DNA from: Pedobacter segetis
GTDB lineage: Bacteria > Bacteroidota > Bacteroidia > Sphingobacteriales > Sphingobacteriaceae
Reading direction: 5' to 3'
DNA length: 64,000 nucleotides
NCBI RefSeq assembly: GCF_016623585.1
Contig: NZ_JAEHFY010000009.1
Span: forward strand, 94,073 to 158,072
Both the position numbers and the translations under genes were made by a program. Of the stretch, positions 53,318-61,771 are shown piece by piece. A model generated the notes under the pieces. The model saw nothing but the letters and a program-made list of their open reading frames with translations. It was not told the DNA's origin and searched no databases. The first letter of the stretch is position 1. Each line of letters opens with the position of its first letter.

Positions 53318-56008
53318 ATGATGTTAAAAAAACTATCGGCTTTTTGTTGCTGCTTATTTATTATGGCAACAAGTTTAAAAGCGCAAGAAAGAATTAAGAA
53401 AACAATTAACACCAATTGGAACTTCCATAAAGGAGATATTGAAGATTTTCCTAAAAATAACAATGATATAATTAATTGGGACAAAGTAAACCTGCCGCAT
53501 ACTTGGAACGCAATAGACGTAACCGATGACGAACCGGGCTATTACCGTGGGATTGGTTGGTACCAAAAAAATGTGGTGATTCCGTCTTCCTGGAAAAACA
53601 AAGATATTTATATTTATTTTGAAGGCGCATCACAAGTTGCTGAGGTTTTTATCAACGGTAAATCCGTAGGTAACCATATTGGGGGGTATAATTTTTTCAG
53701 TTTCCCTATTTCTAGCGCCGTTAACTTTGATCAAGCCAACAACATCAGCATAAAAGTAAATAACCAATATAATGATGACATCCCTCCTCTCTCTGCCGAT
53801 TTCACTTTTTACGGTGGCATTTACCGCGATGTTTATTTAATGGCGGTAAACAAGGTGCATTTTGATATGGATAACCACGCCTCTAAAGGGATTTTTATTT
53901 CTACACCCAAAGTAACAAAAGAACAAGCTTCTGTATTGGTAAAAGGAGTGCTAAGTAATACAAATTCTGGCAATCAATCGCTTATTATTTGCAGTCAAAT
54001 TTTTGATGCCAACGGAAATAAAATAGCAGAGAAGCAGGATAAAATAAAAGCAACGGGAACATCAAACCAAGCTTTTGAACAAAACATCCCATCCATTAAA
54101 AATCCTAATCTTTGGTCGCCAAATTCTCCTTATCTATACCGCATAATCTCTCAAATTAAAGATGCAAAAACAGGTGCTTTATTAGATGAAGTCAGCAATC
54201 CATTAGGGTTTAGATGGTTTAGTTTTGATGCAGATAAAGGTTTCTTTTTAAACGGAGAACACCTAAAGTTAATTGGCACTAACCGCCATCAAGATTTCAA
54301 AGGTTTAGGAAATGCCCTTCCTGATGCTCTGCATGTTAGGGATATGGAACTTTTGAAAGCAATGGGAGGCAATTTTTTGCGTATCTCTCATTATCCCCAA
54401 GACCCAGAAGTTTTAGAGGCCTGTGACCGTTTGGGTATTTTAACTTCGGTAGAAATCCCCATTGTGAACACCATTACAGAATCTAAGGCATTTACAGATA
54501 ATTGCCTTACGATGATGACCGAGATGATCCGCCAGGATTACAACCACCCAAGTGTGATCATTTGGGCATATATGAACGAGGTTTTGTTAAGGCCCCGCTA
54601 TGATAAAGGGAGCGAAAAGCAAGAAAATTATTTTAAGGCCGTCGCAAAATTAGCCCAAGAGTTAGAAGATTTAACGCGTATAGAAGATCATTCGCGTTAT
54701 AGCATGATCCCTTGCCACGGCAATTTCGATTTATATAAGCGTGTTGGTTTAACGCAAATACCAGACATTGTAGGTTGGAATTTATACCAAGGTTGGTACA
54801 GCGGAAAATCAGAAGATTTTGCGGGATATTTAGATAAACACCATAAAGAATTGCCTAGCAAACCTTTGATTATTACGGAGTATGGTGCAGATGTTGATCC
54901 ACATTTCAGCAATCCAAACCCGATCAGATTTGATAAATCACAAGAATATTCTAACAAATACCATCAGGTTTACTTAAAAGCAATATTACAACGCCCCTTT
55001 GTTGCTGGGAGTGCCATCTGGAATTTGGCCGATTTTAACTCTGAACAAAGAACAGATACCGATCCACATACCAACAATAAAGGGATCCTAACTACCCATA
55101 GACAACCAAAGGATCAATACTATTTTTATCAGGCACACCTATTAAAAGCGCCTTTTATAAAAATAGGCTCTCAACTCCGCAATTTAAGAAGTGGCATTTC
55201 TGATAGTGAAACAGAACTGCTTCATCATGAAATTTTAGAGATTTACAGCAACCAACCACAAGTAACCTTAAAGGTAAATGGTAAAAGTTTAGGAACGGTT
55301 AAAACCGATTTTTGCATCGCTAAATTTGATGTTCCTTTTAAAGATGGCGTAAACCAATTAGAAGCTACCACCTTGGTAAACGGCAAGGAAATAAAAGATT
55401 TTGTAGAGATCAATTACATCATTATCCCGCAAAAATTAAAATCTAGCTTAAAACCATTTACAGAGATAAATGTGAGTTTAGGCGATCCTCGTTATTATAT
55501 GGATAAAACATTGCAACAGGTTTGGTTACCAGAACAGGCTTACCAACCCGGAAGTTGGGGTTATGTAGGTGGGGAAATTTTTAGGATGAAAAATAGCGGC
55601 CGCCAAAGTTTTGGAACAGATAAAAACATTCTGGGTACAGATTACGATGCCATTTATGCCACCCAAAGAGAAGACATCAAACAGTTTAAATTAGATGTGC
55701 CAGATGGCAAGTATGAGCTTACCTTACATTTTGCAGAGCTTTTATCAGATAAAGAAAAAGGAGGTTTAGCTTATAATTTAGGTAAGGATGCGGAGAACGA
55801 AAAACTTTCAGAACGGAGTTTTAATGTTTATGTAAACGGACTTAAGGTTTTAGAAAATTTAGGAACAAAAAATGAGCTAGTCCCAGAGGTTGCCTATGCT
55901 ACAAAAATCAGTATAAACGTAAAAAACGGAACTGGTGTAGTGGTTAATTTTGAGGCTATAAAAGGGAAAACCATTTTAAACGGGCTGCAACTAAGAAGGA
56001 TCTATTAA
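53318..56008 (+). CDS. GH2-family glycoside hydrolase with malectin-like C-terminus
   Basis: An 896-residue secreted enzyme (signal peptide SAFCCCLFIMATSLKAQ). GH2 order: sugar-binding domain (25-190; LPHTWNAIDVTDDEPG, YFEGASQVAEVFINGKSVG), immunoglobulin-like domain (195-300), TIM barrel (305-600) with acid/base Glu421 in AYMNEVLL and nucleophile Glu521 in IITEYGAD, then beta domains, the last (about 720-896, including YELTLHFAELL and GLKVLENL) malectin-like. GH2 covers beta-galactosidase, beta-glucuronidase and beta-mannosidase; the uxuA gene 5 bases downstream makes a beta-glucuronidase plausible but not certain. Confidence 0.87.
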   Translation: MMLKKLSAFCCCLFIMATSLKAQERIKKTINTNWNFHKGDIEDFPKNNNDIINWDKVNLPHTWNAIDVTDDEPGYYRGIGWYQKNVVIPSSWKNKDIYIYFEGASQVAEVFINGKSVGNHIGGYNFFSFPISSAVNFDQANNISIKVNNQYNDDIPPLSADFTFYGGIYRDVYLMAVNKVHFDMDNHASKGIFISTPKVTKEQASVLVKGVLSNTNSGNQSLIICSQIFDANGNKIAEKQDKIKATGTSNQAFEQNIPSIKNPNLWSPNSPYLYRIISQIKDAKTGALLDEVSNPLGFRWFSFDADKGFFLNGEHLKLIGTNRHQDFKGLGNALPDALHVRDMELLKAMGGNFLRISHYPQDPEVLEACDRLGILTSVEIPIVNTITESKAFTDNCLTMMTEMIRQDYNHPSVIIWAYMNEVLLRPRYDKGSEKQENYFKAVAKLAQELEDLTRIEDHSRYSMIPCHGNFDLYKRVGLTQIPDIVGWNLYQGWYSGKSEDFAGYLDKHHKELPSKPLIITEYGADVDPHFSNPNPIRFDKSQEYSNKYHQVYLKAILQRPFVAGSAIWNLADFNSEQRTDTDPHTNNKGILTTHRQPKDQYYFYQAHLLKAPFIKIGSQLRNLRSGISDSETELLHHEILEIYSNQPQVTLKVNGKSLGTVKTDFCIAKFDVPFKDGVNQLEATTLVNGKEIKDFVEINYIIIPQKLKSSLKPFTEINVSLGDPRYYMDKTLQQVWLPEQAYQPGSWGYVGGEIFRMKNSGRQSFGTDKNILGTDYDAIYATQREDIKQFKLDVPDGKYELTLHFAELLSDKEKGGLAYNLGKDAENEKLSERSFNVYVNGLKVLENLGTKNELVPEVAYATKISINVKNGTGVVVNFEAIKGKTILNGLQLRRIY

Positions 56009-56013
56009 TTAAA

Positions 56014-57207
56014 ATGAATACGGAAAATAACAAATTAGAACAAACATTTAGGTGGTTTGGCCCAGCCGATGAAGTAACCTTGGCAGAAATTGTACAAACC
56101 GGTGCTAAAGGGATTGTAACCGCTTTACATCAAATCCCTTGCGGGGATGTTTGGACAGAAGAAGCCATTTTAGAACGCAAGAAAATGATTGAAGATGCCA
56201 ATCTTAAATGGGCTGTGGTAGAAAGCGTAAACATCCACGAAAGCATTAAAACCGGCTCATCAGAAAGAGATTTTTACATCGATAAATATAATATTTCCTT
56301 AAAAAACTTGGCTAAGGCAGGCATAAAAGTGGTTTGTTATAATTTTATGCCCGTTTTAGACTGGACAAGAACGCACCTCCGTTTTACTTTACCAGATAAT
56401 GCCGTTGCTTTGCGTTATGATACCATTGCTTTGGCGGCTTTTGATCTTTATATTTTAAAACGCCAGGCAGCTTTTAACGAGTTTAGCGAAGAGGTACAGC
56501 AAAAAGCAAAAACCTATTTAGCTTCGCTTAACGCCGATGAAATAAAAGCACTTACAGAAACCATTATGGCAGGTTTGCCCGGTACCGATGAGGTTTTTAC
56601 CATCCCAGAATTTAACCAACATTTAGAGAAATATAGCAAAGTAGGCAAAAAAGAGCTGAGAGAAAATTTAGCTTATTTTTTAAAAAGGATTATCCCAACA
56701 GCAGAGCAAGAGGGCATAAAAATGTGCATCCACCCGGATGATCCACCTTTCCCTATATTGGGCTTGCCGCGTATTGTTTGCAATGAAGATGATCTGCGGT
56801 TTATTGTAGATGCGGTAGATTCTGATAGTAATGGAATTACTTTCTGTACAGGTTCTTTAGATGCAAACCCAGCCAATGATCTGCCGGCAATGATTGAGCG
56901 TTTAGGGCACAAAGTTCATTTTTGGCATTTGCGCAACGTACAAAGAGAATCAAACGGCAGTTTTTACGAAGCACCACATTTAGAAGGTAGTAACAGCATG
57001 TATGCCATTATGAAAGCGGTTGTGGGTCAACAGGAAAAAAGAGTTGCATCTGACAAAGGAATCGTAAATATCCCCATGCGCCCAGATCATGGTCATTTAA
57101 TTTTAGATGATTTTAACCGCAATACTTATCCGGGTTATTCTGTAATTGGCAGGCTTAAAGGTTTGGCAGAATTACGAGGTTTAGAAATGGGGATTAGAGG
57201 AAATTAA
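56014..57207 (+). CDS. uxuA: Mannonate dehydratase
   Basis: A 397-residue UxuA enzyme that dehydrates D-mannonate to 2-keto-3-deoxygluconate in glucuronate breakdown. Typical features: FRWFGPADEVTLAEIVQTGA at the start, GIVTALHQIPCGDVW near 34-48, VVCYNFMPVLDWTRT near 109-123, KMCIHPDDPPFPILGLPRIV near 236-255, FCTGSLDANPANDL near 276-289 (metal-ligand Cys), VHFWHLRNVQRE near 303-314 and MRPDHGHLILDD near 352-363. It follows the GH2 gene by 5 bases, linking uronate use to that enzyme. The preceding steps (UxaC, UxuB) are not in the window. Confidence 0.95.
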   Translation: MNTENNKLEQTFRWFGPADEVTLAEIVQTGAKGIVTALHQIPCGDVWTEEAILERKKMIEDANLKWAVVESVNIHESIKTGSSERDFYIDKYNISLKNLAKAGIKVVCYNFMPVLDWTRTHLRFTLPDNAVALRYDTIALAAFDLYILKRQAAFNEFSEEVQQKAKTYLASLNADEIKALTETIMAGLPGTDEVFTIPEFNQHLEKYSKVGKKELRENLAYFLKRIIPTAEQEGIKMCIHPDDPPFPILGLPRIVCNEDDLRFIVDAVDSDSNGITFCTGSLDANPANDLPAMIERLGHKVHFWHLRNVQRESNGSFYEAPHLEGSNSMYAIMKAVVGQQEKRVASDKGIVNIPMRPDHGHLILDDFNRNTYPGYSVIGRLKGLAELRGLEMGIRGN

Positions 57208-57767
57208 TATCAAAATATTTTTTATTGAAGGCTCTCTTACAAAAGATGGTCTTTTTTGCTTAGGATAATTTGCATGAATTTTATTATCGCCTGAAAATCA
57301 ATAAAAAACAAGTCTCCAAATCGAAATAAAAGGCCGTTGTATGCTAAATAGTTTAGATATTTTGCAAATTTTCATAAACTAGTCCCGTTTGATAAGGATA
57401 GGAGATTTAAACACCAAGGCGTTAGGGTGGTAAATTTTAAACTTGATAAAGAACTTGCCATAACCGTATTTGCAAATCCATCAAAAGATGATATTATATA
57501 AAGTTCAGTAATTAATTCCACAAATTTTTTCTAATACATCATTTGGTTTTTGAAATGTAATTATTTAAAGAGATTTATTTAAGTACCATAACAAGGTTTT
57601 TGAACTGTTCTTTAATTAAATGGATTAAGATTTATAGAGGTTTTATAGCGTTTTGGTAAGCATAAAATTTTCCCTGCCTTTGAGCAAATTGAGATTAACT
57701 TTCATTTTCGATAAAAACCGCTTATATTGCCTATTATAGGTTATAAATCAAAATAAAATTTAGAAAA
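57208..57767. other. 560-base gap with a possible gene tail
   Basis: No complete gene. On the plus strand a stretch from about 57361 to 57501 (RYFANFHKLVPFDKDRR... ending ITVFANPSKDDII and TAA) has protein-like composition but no start and no family I recognise; it may be the tail of a lost gene. The rest is AT-rich and should contain the promoter of the small H1-like gene. Confidence 0.3.
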
Positions 57768-57941
57768 ATGGAAAAATTTGAAGAGATAAAAAAATTAGTT
57801 GCAGGTTTAGAAGAAGATGTGGATAAATTTTATAACAAAGAAAATAACGCCGCCGGGACAAGAGTTAGAAAAGGGATGCAAGACCTTAAAAATCTGGCTC
57901 AAGCAATTAGATTAGAAGTACAAGACAAGAAAAACGGCTAA
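57768..57941 (+). CDS. Histone H1-like small DNA-binding protein
   Basis: A 57-residue protein starting MEKFEEIKKLVAGLEEDVDK, with the core AAGTRVRKGMQDLKNLAQAI and a lysine-rich end. It matches the short histone-H1/Hc1-like proteins found widely in Bacteroidota, which are abundant, helical and probably help compact or organise DNA. Such proteins are easy to miss because of their length. A short hairpin with ATCCG (57964-57968) and CGGAT (57982-57986) followed by T residues lies just after the stop and may be its terminator. Confidence 0.8.
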   Translation: MEKFEEIKKLVAGLEEDVDKFYNKENNAAGTRVRKGMQDLKNLAQAIRLEVQDKKNG

Positions 57942-57963
57942 GATTAATTAACAGATACTAAAG

Positions 57964-57991
57964 ATCCGTTTCCGTTTGGGGCGGATTTTTT
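57964..57991 (+). terminator. Probable terminator of the H1-like gene
   Basis: ATCCG and CGGAT form a short stem 22 bases after the stop, followed by TTTTT. The stem is only 5 bp with a 13-base loop, so efficiency is uncertain. Confidence 0.45.
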
Positions 57992-57996
57992 AGCTT

Positions 57997-58704
57997 CTAC
58001 CTTTGGATAAAAAAGCCGATCGCCGCAAACACCGCACCAACAATGGAGATGATAAAGGCCGATCGCCCAAAGATAAACCCCAAGGCTAAACCCGCAAGCC
58101 CCAATACCAAACCGGCCCACATCAGGTTTTTACCTCTTTGATCAGCTTGTTTGGATTGTTTTTCTAAATCTGGGTTTTTAGATTTTATATCGTTAAACGC
58201 CAATGCCCTAATCTCGGCAGCATTTTTACCCGCCGATTTTATTTTGCTATCTATGGGTCTTAAATCTTTATCTTTTGTAAAACCTGTTTTAAACGGCAAC
58301 TTTAAAGCCCCATTTAATTTATCGGCAGTAGATGGAACTGCCCTAGGCCGATCAACTTTAGAGTTGTTTGTAGCCAAAGTGCCTTTGGATATTGATGCGC
58401 CCTTACTTTTTTTTTGAAACGCCCCCGCTTTTTTTTTATTTACTACATAAGGATAGTTAGGTTCAACTCCTTTTGTTTGATCTGCAAAAAAACCTGAAGA
58501 TTGATCATAATAGACCGTTTTGTCTTTTTCTTTTAAATCGATGGTTATATCAACTTGATTTACCGTATCGCTTTGGGGCACATATTTTCTAGCTTTTTGT
58601 ATTTTTTCTGGGTTAATGTTTATCCACTCGTAATTACGGGCGCAAGAAGATAGCAGCATTAGGGTTGCCAATAATCCTAGAACATACTTACCCGATTTAT
58701 ACAT
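57997..58704 (-). CDS. Hypothetical lipoprotein with C-terminal membrane helices
   Basis: A 235-residue protein with a lipoprotein signal (VLGLLATLMLLSSC, Cys22). The middle (25-185) is hydrophilic, lysine-rich and low in order, with many basic clusters. The last 45 residues hold two closely spaced hydrophobic segments (MWAGLVLGLAGLALGFIFG and FIISIVGAVFAAIGFFI) rich in Gly/Ala. No family is recognised. It is convergent with the H1-like gene. Confidence 0.65.
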   Translation of the reverse strand: MYKSGKYVLGLLATLMLLSSCARNYEWININPEKIQKARKYVPQSDTVNQVDITIDLKEKDKTVYYDQSSGFFADQTKGVEPNYPYVVNKKKAGAFQKKSKGASISKGTLATNNSKVDRPRAVPSTADKLNGALKLPFKTGFTKDKDLRPIDSKIKSAGKNAAEIRALAFNDIKSKNPDLEKQSKQADQRGKNLMWAGLVLGLAGLALGFIFGRSAFIISIVGAVFAAIGFFIQR

Positions 58705-58801
58705 TGGTTGAAATTTGTGTTTTACTTATACGTTTTAATAAAGATAATAGTTTATTTTTAATAATGGATTGGATTAATTATGGCTTTTTTTGCCCAAAAA
58801 T

Positions 58802-60076
58802 CTACAATAGATCAAATCCTATATCTTTTCTAAACGTTGCTCCATCATAATAAACCCTTCCTGCATCGGCAGTAGCCTGTTGTAAGGCATCAAAAAGGTT
58901 GTTTTGCAAAGTTGTTACTGCCAATACCCTGCCAGCGTTAGTTTTTACTATGCCGTTTTCTAGATCGGTACCAGCATGAAACACCATACTTTCTTTGATG
59001 TTTTCTAAGCCGGTTATAGATTTGCCTTTAATATATTCTCCTGGGTAACCCGCAGAAACCAACATCACACTTGCCGCGGTCTTATCAGAAACCTTTAGTT
59101 GATAACTTTTTATGTTTCCATCGGCCACAGCCTTTAATAATGCTACAAAATCACTTTCTATCCTTGGCAAAACGCTTTCCGTTTCGGGATCTCCCATCCT
59201 ACAATTGTATTCAATTACTTTTGGGTCTCCATCTTTGTTCATCAAACCAATAAAAATGAACCCTTTATAATTGATTTTTTCTTCTTTTAGCCCGTCAATT
59301 GTTGGAATAACGATAGTATCTTCCACTTTTTTGATGAAGGCCTCATCCGCAAAGGGAACCGGAGAAACAGAACCCATACCGCCTGTATTTAAGCCTGTAT
59401 CGGCTTCGCCAATCCTCTTGTAATCTTTTGCAGAAGGTAAAATCACATAATCCTTACCATCTGTTACCACAAAAACAGAAAGTTCTATCCCTGTTAAAAA
59501 CTCTTCTATAACTACCTTTTCGCTAGCTGCGCCAAACTTAGCTTCTGCCAACATTAAAGTTAGTTCATGCTGTGCCTGGGCCATATCGTTACAAATTAAC
59601 ACGCCTTTTCCTGCCGCCAAACCATCTGCTTTTAAAACCACCGGCATTGGGTGATGCTTTAGATAAGTTAAGCCCTGTTTTAGAGTTTCTTTGGTAAAAG
59701 TTTGTGAAGCCGCAGTTGGCACATGGTATTTTTCCATAAAAATCTTGGAAAAATCCTTGCTCCCCTCTAGTTGCGCACCATCTTTCTTAGGCCCAATTAC
59801 CGCCACGTTCTTTAGCTCTTCATCAGCCAAAAAGAAATCATGAATACCTTTAACCAATGGTTCTTCTGGCCCAACCAAAACCAGATTGATGGTGTTTTTT
59901 AATACAAATTCTTTGATCCCTTTAAAATCGGTGGTGTTTAGCGCAATATTTTTACCGTAGGCACCGGTACCTGCATTGCCCGGTGCGATAAATAAATTGC
60001 TGCATAAAATACTTTGGGAAATTTTCCAAGCGAATGCACTTTCTCTGCCGCCAGATCCAAGGATTAAAATATTCAT
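58802..60076 (-). CDS. purD: Phosphoribosylamine-glycine ligase
   Basis: A 424-residue GAR synthetase, second step of purine synthesis. Features: N-terminal MNILILGSGGRESAFAW, GPEEPLVKGI near 64-73, ATP-grasp segments PMVLKADGLAAGKGV-like near 138-152 and VVIEEFLTGIELSVFV near 177-192, TGGMGSVSP near 220-228 and EYNCRMGDPETE near 281-292. The frame is open from 60094, but the ATG at 60076 gives the standard N-terminus and is preferred. Length is normal. Housekeeping gene. Confidence 0.95.
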   Translation of the reverse strand: MNILILGSGGRESAFAWKISQSILCSNLFIAPGNAGTGAYGKNIALNTTDFKGIKEFVLKNTINLVLVGPEEPLVKGIHDFFLADEELKNVAVIGPKKDGAQLEGSKDFSKIFMEKYHVPTAASQTFTKETLKQGLTYLKHHPMPVVLKADGLAAGKGVLICNDMAQAQHELTLMLAEAKFGAASEKVVIEEFLTGIELSVFVVTDGKDYVILPSAKDYKRIGEADTGLNTGGMGSVSPVPFADEAFIKKVEDTIVIPTIDGLKEEKINYKGFIFIGLMNKDGDPKVIEYNCRMGDPETESVLPRIESDFVALLKAVADGNIKSYQLKVSDKTAASVMLVSAGYPGEYIKGKSITGLENIKESMVFHAGTDLENGIVKTNAGRVLAVTTLQNNLFDALQQATADAGRVYYDGATFRKDIGFDLL

Positions 60077-60099
60077 GCACCAAAAATAGCACATCTGTT

Positions 60100-60260
60100 T
60101 TATTCCCGAAGGTTTAATTTGAAATAATAGCAGATATGAAGATGATTATCTGTTTCTTCATGTAGATCCGCCAAACGGCGGAAAGACATCTCGCTCGCAA
60201 AGTTTCCACGTAAAAGCACACTTATGTGATGTCTGTTATCCTGGATAGGGAGCTTATTGG
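60100..60260. repeat. Hairpin-rich intergenic repeat between purD and doxX
   Basis: The gap holds TCCGCC (60167-60172), loop AAAC, GGCGGA (60177-60182), a 6-bp perfect hairpin, plus ATGAAG...CTTCAT arms around it and AAGACATCTCGC, a word shared with the REP-like element before rhaI. It looks like another copy of the dispersed repeats of this genome. Confidence 0.45.
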
Positions 60261-60279
60261 TTTGGGTAGGTTGTAAGAT

Positions 60280-60687
60280 TTACTTTTTATCTACACTGTA
60301 TTTCCCCGGGCCCACAAAAAACAGAATAAAAAATGCCAATCCGGTCTCAATTGCGTGGGCAGCTCCCATCCAGCCATCGCCAGAGGCAAAATGATTGGTG
60401 CCGGCAACTATCAAAGTAAATATGATAAGCAAGATAGCGGGCCTGAAAAGCAAACCTAATATGATTAATAAACCGCCGATGCCTTCTGCAAAACCAGCCA
60501 TAAACCCCCAAAATGCCGGCAAAAATGTTACGCCCAAATGTTGCATGGTGCCGCCGATAGCTTCCCATTTTGCTGGACCGGCCATTAATTTTGGTATGCC
60601 GTGAAACATCATCATTCCGCCTAAACCGATGCGCCCGATCAATAATCCTAAATTTTTGTAATTTGTTGTTTTTGTTAGATATGCCAT
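60280..60687 (-). CDS. DoxX-family membrane protein
   Basis: A 135-residue inner-membrane protein with four hydrophobic segments. The family opening LGLLIGRIGLGGMMMFHGIPKL near 14-35 and GFMAGFAEGIGGLLIILGLLFRPA near 61-84 identify DoxX/SURF4-like proteins. Members have been linked to redox and stress functions, but the precise role is unclear. It is a single gene, preceded on its 5' side by a purine-rich tandem repeat. Confidence 0.87.
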   Translation of the reverse strand: MAYLTKTTNYKNLGLLIGRIGLGGMMMFHGIPKLMAGPAKWEAIGGTMQHLGVTFLPAFWGFMAGFAEGIGGLLIILGLLFRPAILLIIFTLIVAGTNHFASGDGWMGAAHAIETGLAFFILFFVGPGKYSVDKK

Positions 60688-60691
60688 AATT

Positions 60692-60754
60692 AAGGTGTGA
60701 GGTAAAAGGTTTAAGGTAAAAGGTTTAAGGTGTGAGGTTTAAGGTTTAAGGTAA
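60692..60754. repeat. Imperfect AAGGTTT/AGGTGTG tandem repeat upstream of doxX
   Basis: About 63 bases built from AAGGTGTGAGGT, AAAAGGTTTAAGGT and GGTTTAAGGT units. Such GGTTTAAGG tracts are common simple repeats in intergenic DNA of Bacteroidota. It lies just 5' of the doxX start and could affect its promoter. Confidence 0.6.
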
Positions 60755-60770
60755 GTAAATCATCCTAACT

Positions 60771-61661
60771 TTAAAACCTGATTTTTACTATTTCTTTTGT
60801 AACGCTAAGTTTAGTTTCTCTACCAAATATCAAAGCCCTGTTATCGGGTAAATGCCCCGCCGGGAAACCATAGCAAACCGGGTAATTATATTTCGAAACA
60901 ATAGTTTCGATGATATCATAAGCAGAGTAACCAAACGGAATATCGTTCACTTTAATATTTGTAAAGCCGCCCACAATTAAACCCGTTAAATTTTTAAGTT
61001 TCCCCGCTCTATCTAAAGTACGCATCATCCTATCAATAGCATATTCATACTCGCCAACTTCTTCTATAAAAAGTATTTTATCATCATAAGAAATATCATT
61101 TTTGGCATTTATGCAAGCGGTTAACAAGGTTAAATTTCCACCAATTAGTTCTGCTTGGCCTTCGCCGATTTTATTTTTCCCGTGGGCAGCGATCTCATAC
61201 TCCAAGGTTTCCCCAAATAAAACTTTACGCAAGCTTTCTAATCCTTCTATGCTGCTTTCGCTGATGTTTACCGGCATTTGGGCATGTAAACTTTGCAAGC
61301 CCATGCTTTGCAGCTGCAAATGAAAAACGGTTATATCGCTAAAACCGATCAACCATCTTGGGTTTTTTATAAGTGGTGTCCAATTGATCCTATCTACAAT
61401 CCTGATGCACCCATAACCACCTCTTGCGGCAATAATTGCTTTGATTTCTTTATCGTTGATAAATTTCTGCATATCAGCAGTTCTTAATTCATCGGTGCCG
61501 GCAAACTGATGAAAAACCGTATGAACGCTTTCGCCCAAAACCACTTCTAATCCCCAATCTTCTAATAATTTTATGGCATCCACCATAGGTGCTTTTAAAC
61601 TTTTTGCAGGGCAAGTGATGGCAATTTTGTCTCCTTTTTTTAGAATTTGTGGGTTAATCAT
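60771..61661 (-). CDS. LD-carboxypeptidase (S66 family)
   Basis: A 296-residue serine peptidase of the LdcA type, which trims D-Ala from L-Lys/DAP-D-Ala peptidoglycan tetrapeptides during wall recycling in the cytoplasm. Features: ITCPAKSLKAPMVDAIKLLE near 13-32, ARGGYGCIRIVDRI near 79-92, GFSDITVFHLQ near 104-114 with the nucleophilic Ser, GNLTLLTACINAK near 174-186, LFIEEVGEYEYAIDRMM near 197-213 with the catalytic Glu and YGFPAGHLPDNRAL near 259-272 with the catalytic His. Normal length. Confidence 0.9.
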   Translation of the reverse strand: MINPQILKKGDKIAITCPAKSLKAPMVDAIKLLEDWGLEVVLGESVHTVFHQFAGTDELRTADMQKFINDKEIKAIIAARGGYGCIRIVDRINWTPLIKNPRWLIGFSDITVFHLQLQSMGLQSLHAQMPVNISESSIEGLESLRKVLFGETLEYEIAAHGKNKIGEGQAELIGGNLTLLTACINAKNDISYDDKILFIEEVGEYEYAIDRMMRTLDRAGKLKNLTGLIVGGFTNIKVNDIPFGYSAYDIIETIVSKYNYPVCYGFPAGHLPDNRALIFGRETKLSVTKEIVKIRF

Positions 61662-61771
61662 TTTGTAAAATTACATTATGTTCTAATTCTACAGAATATT
61701 TATTTTAAACAACAATCTCTTTAGTTGTTAGAACCCTAAATATTTTTTTAATTTAGGCTAAACAAGCTGTT

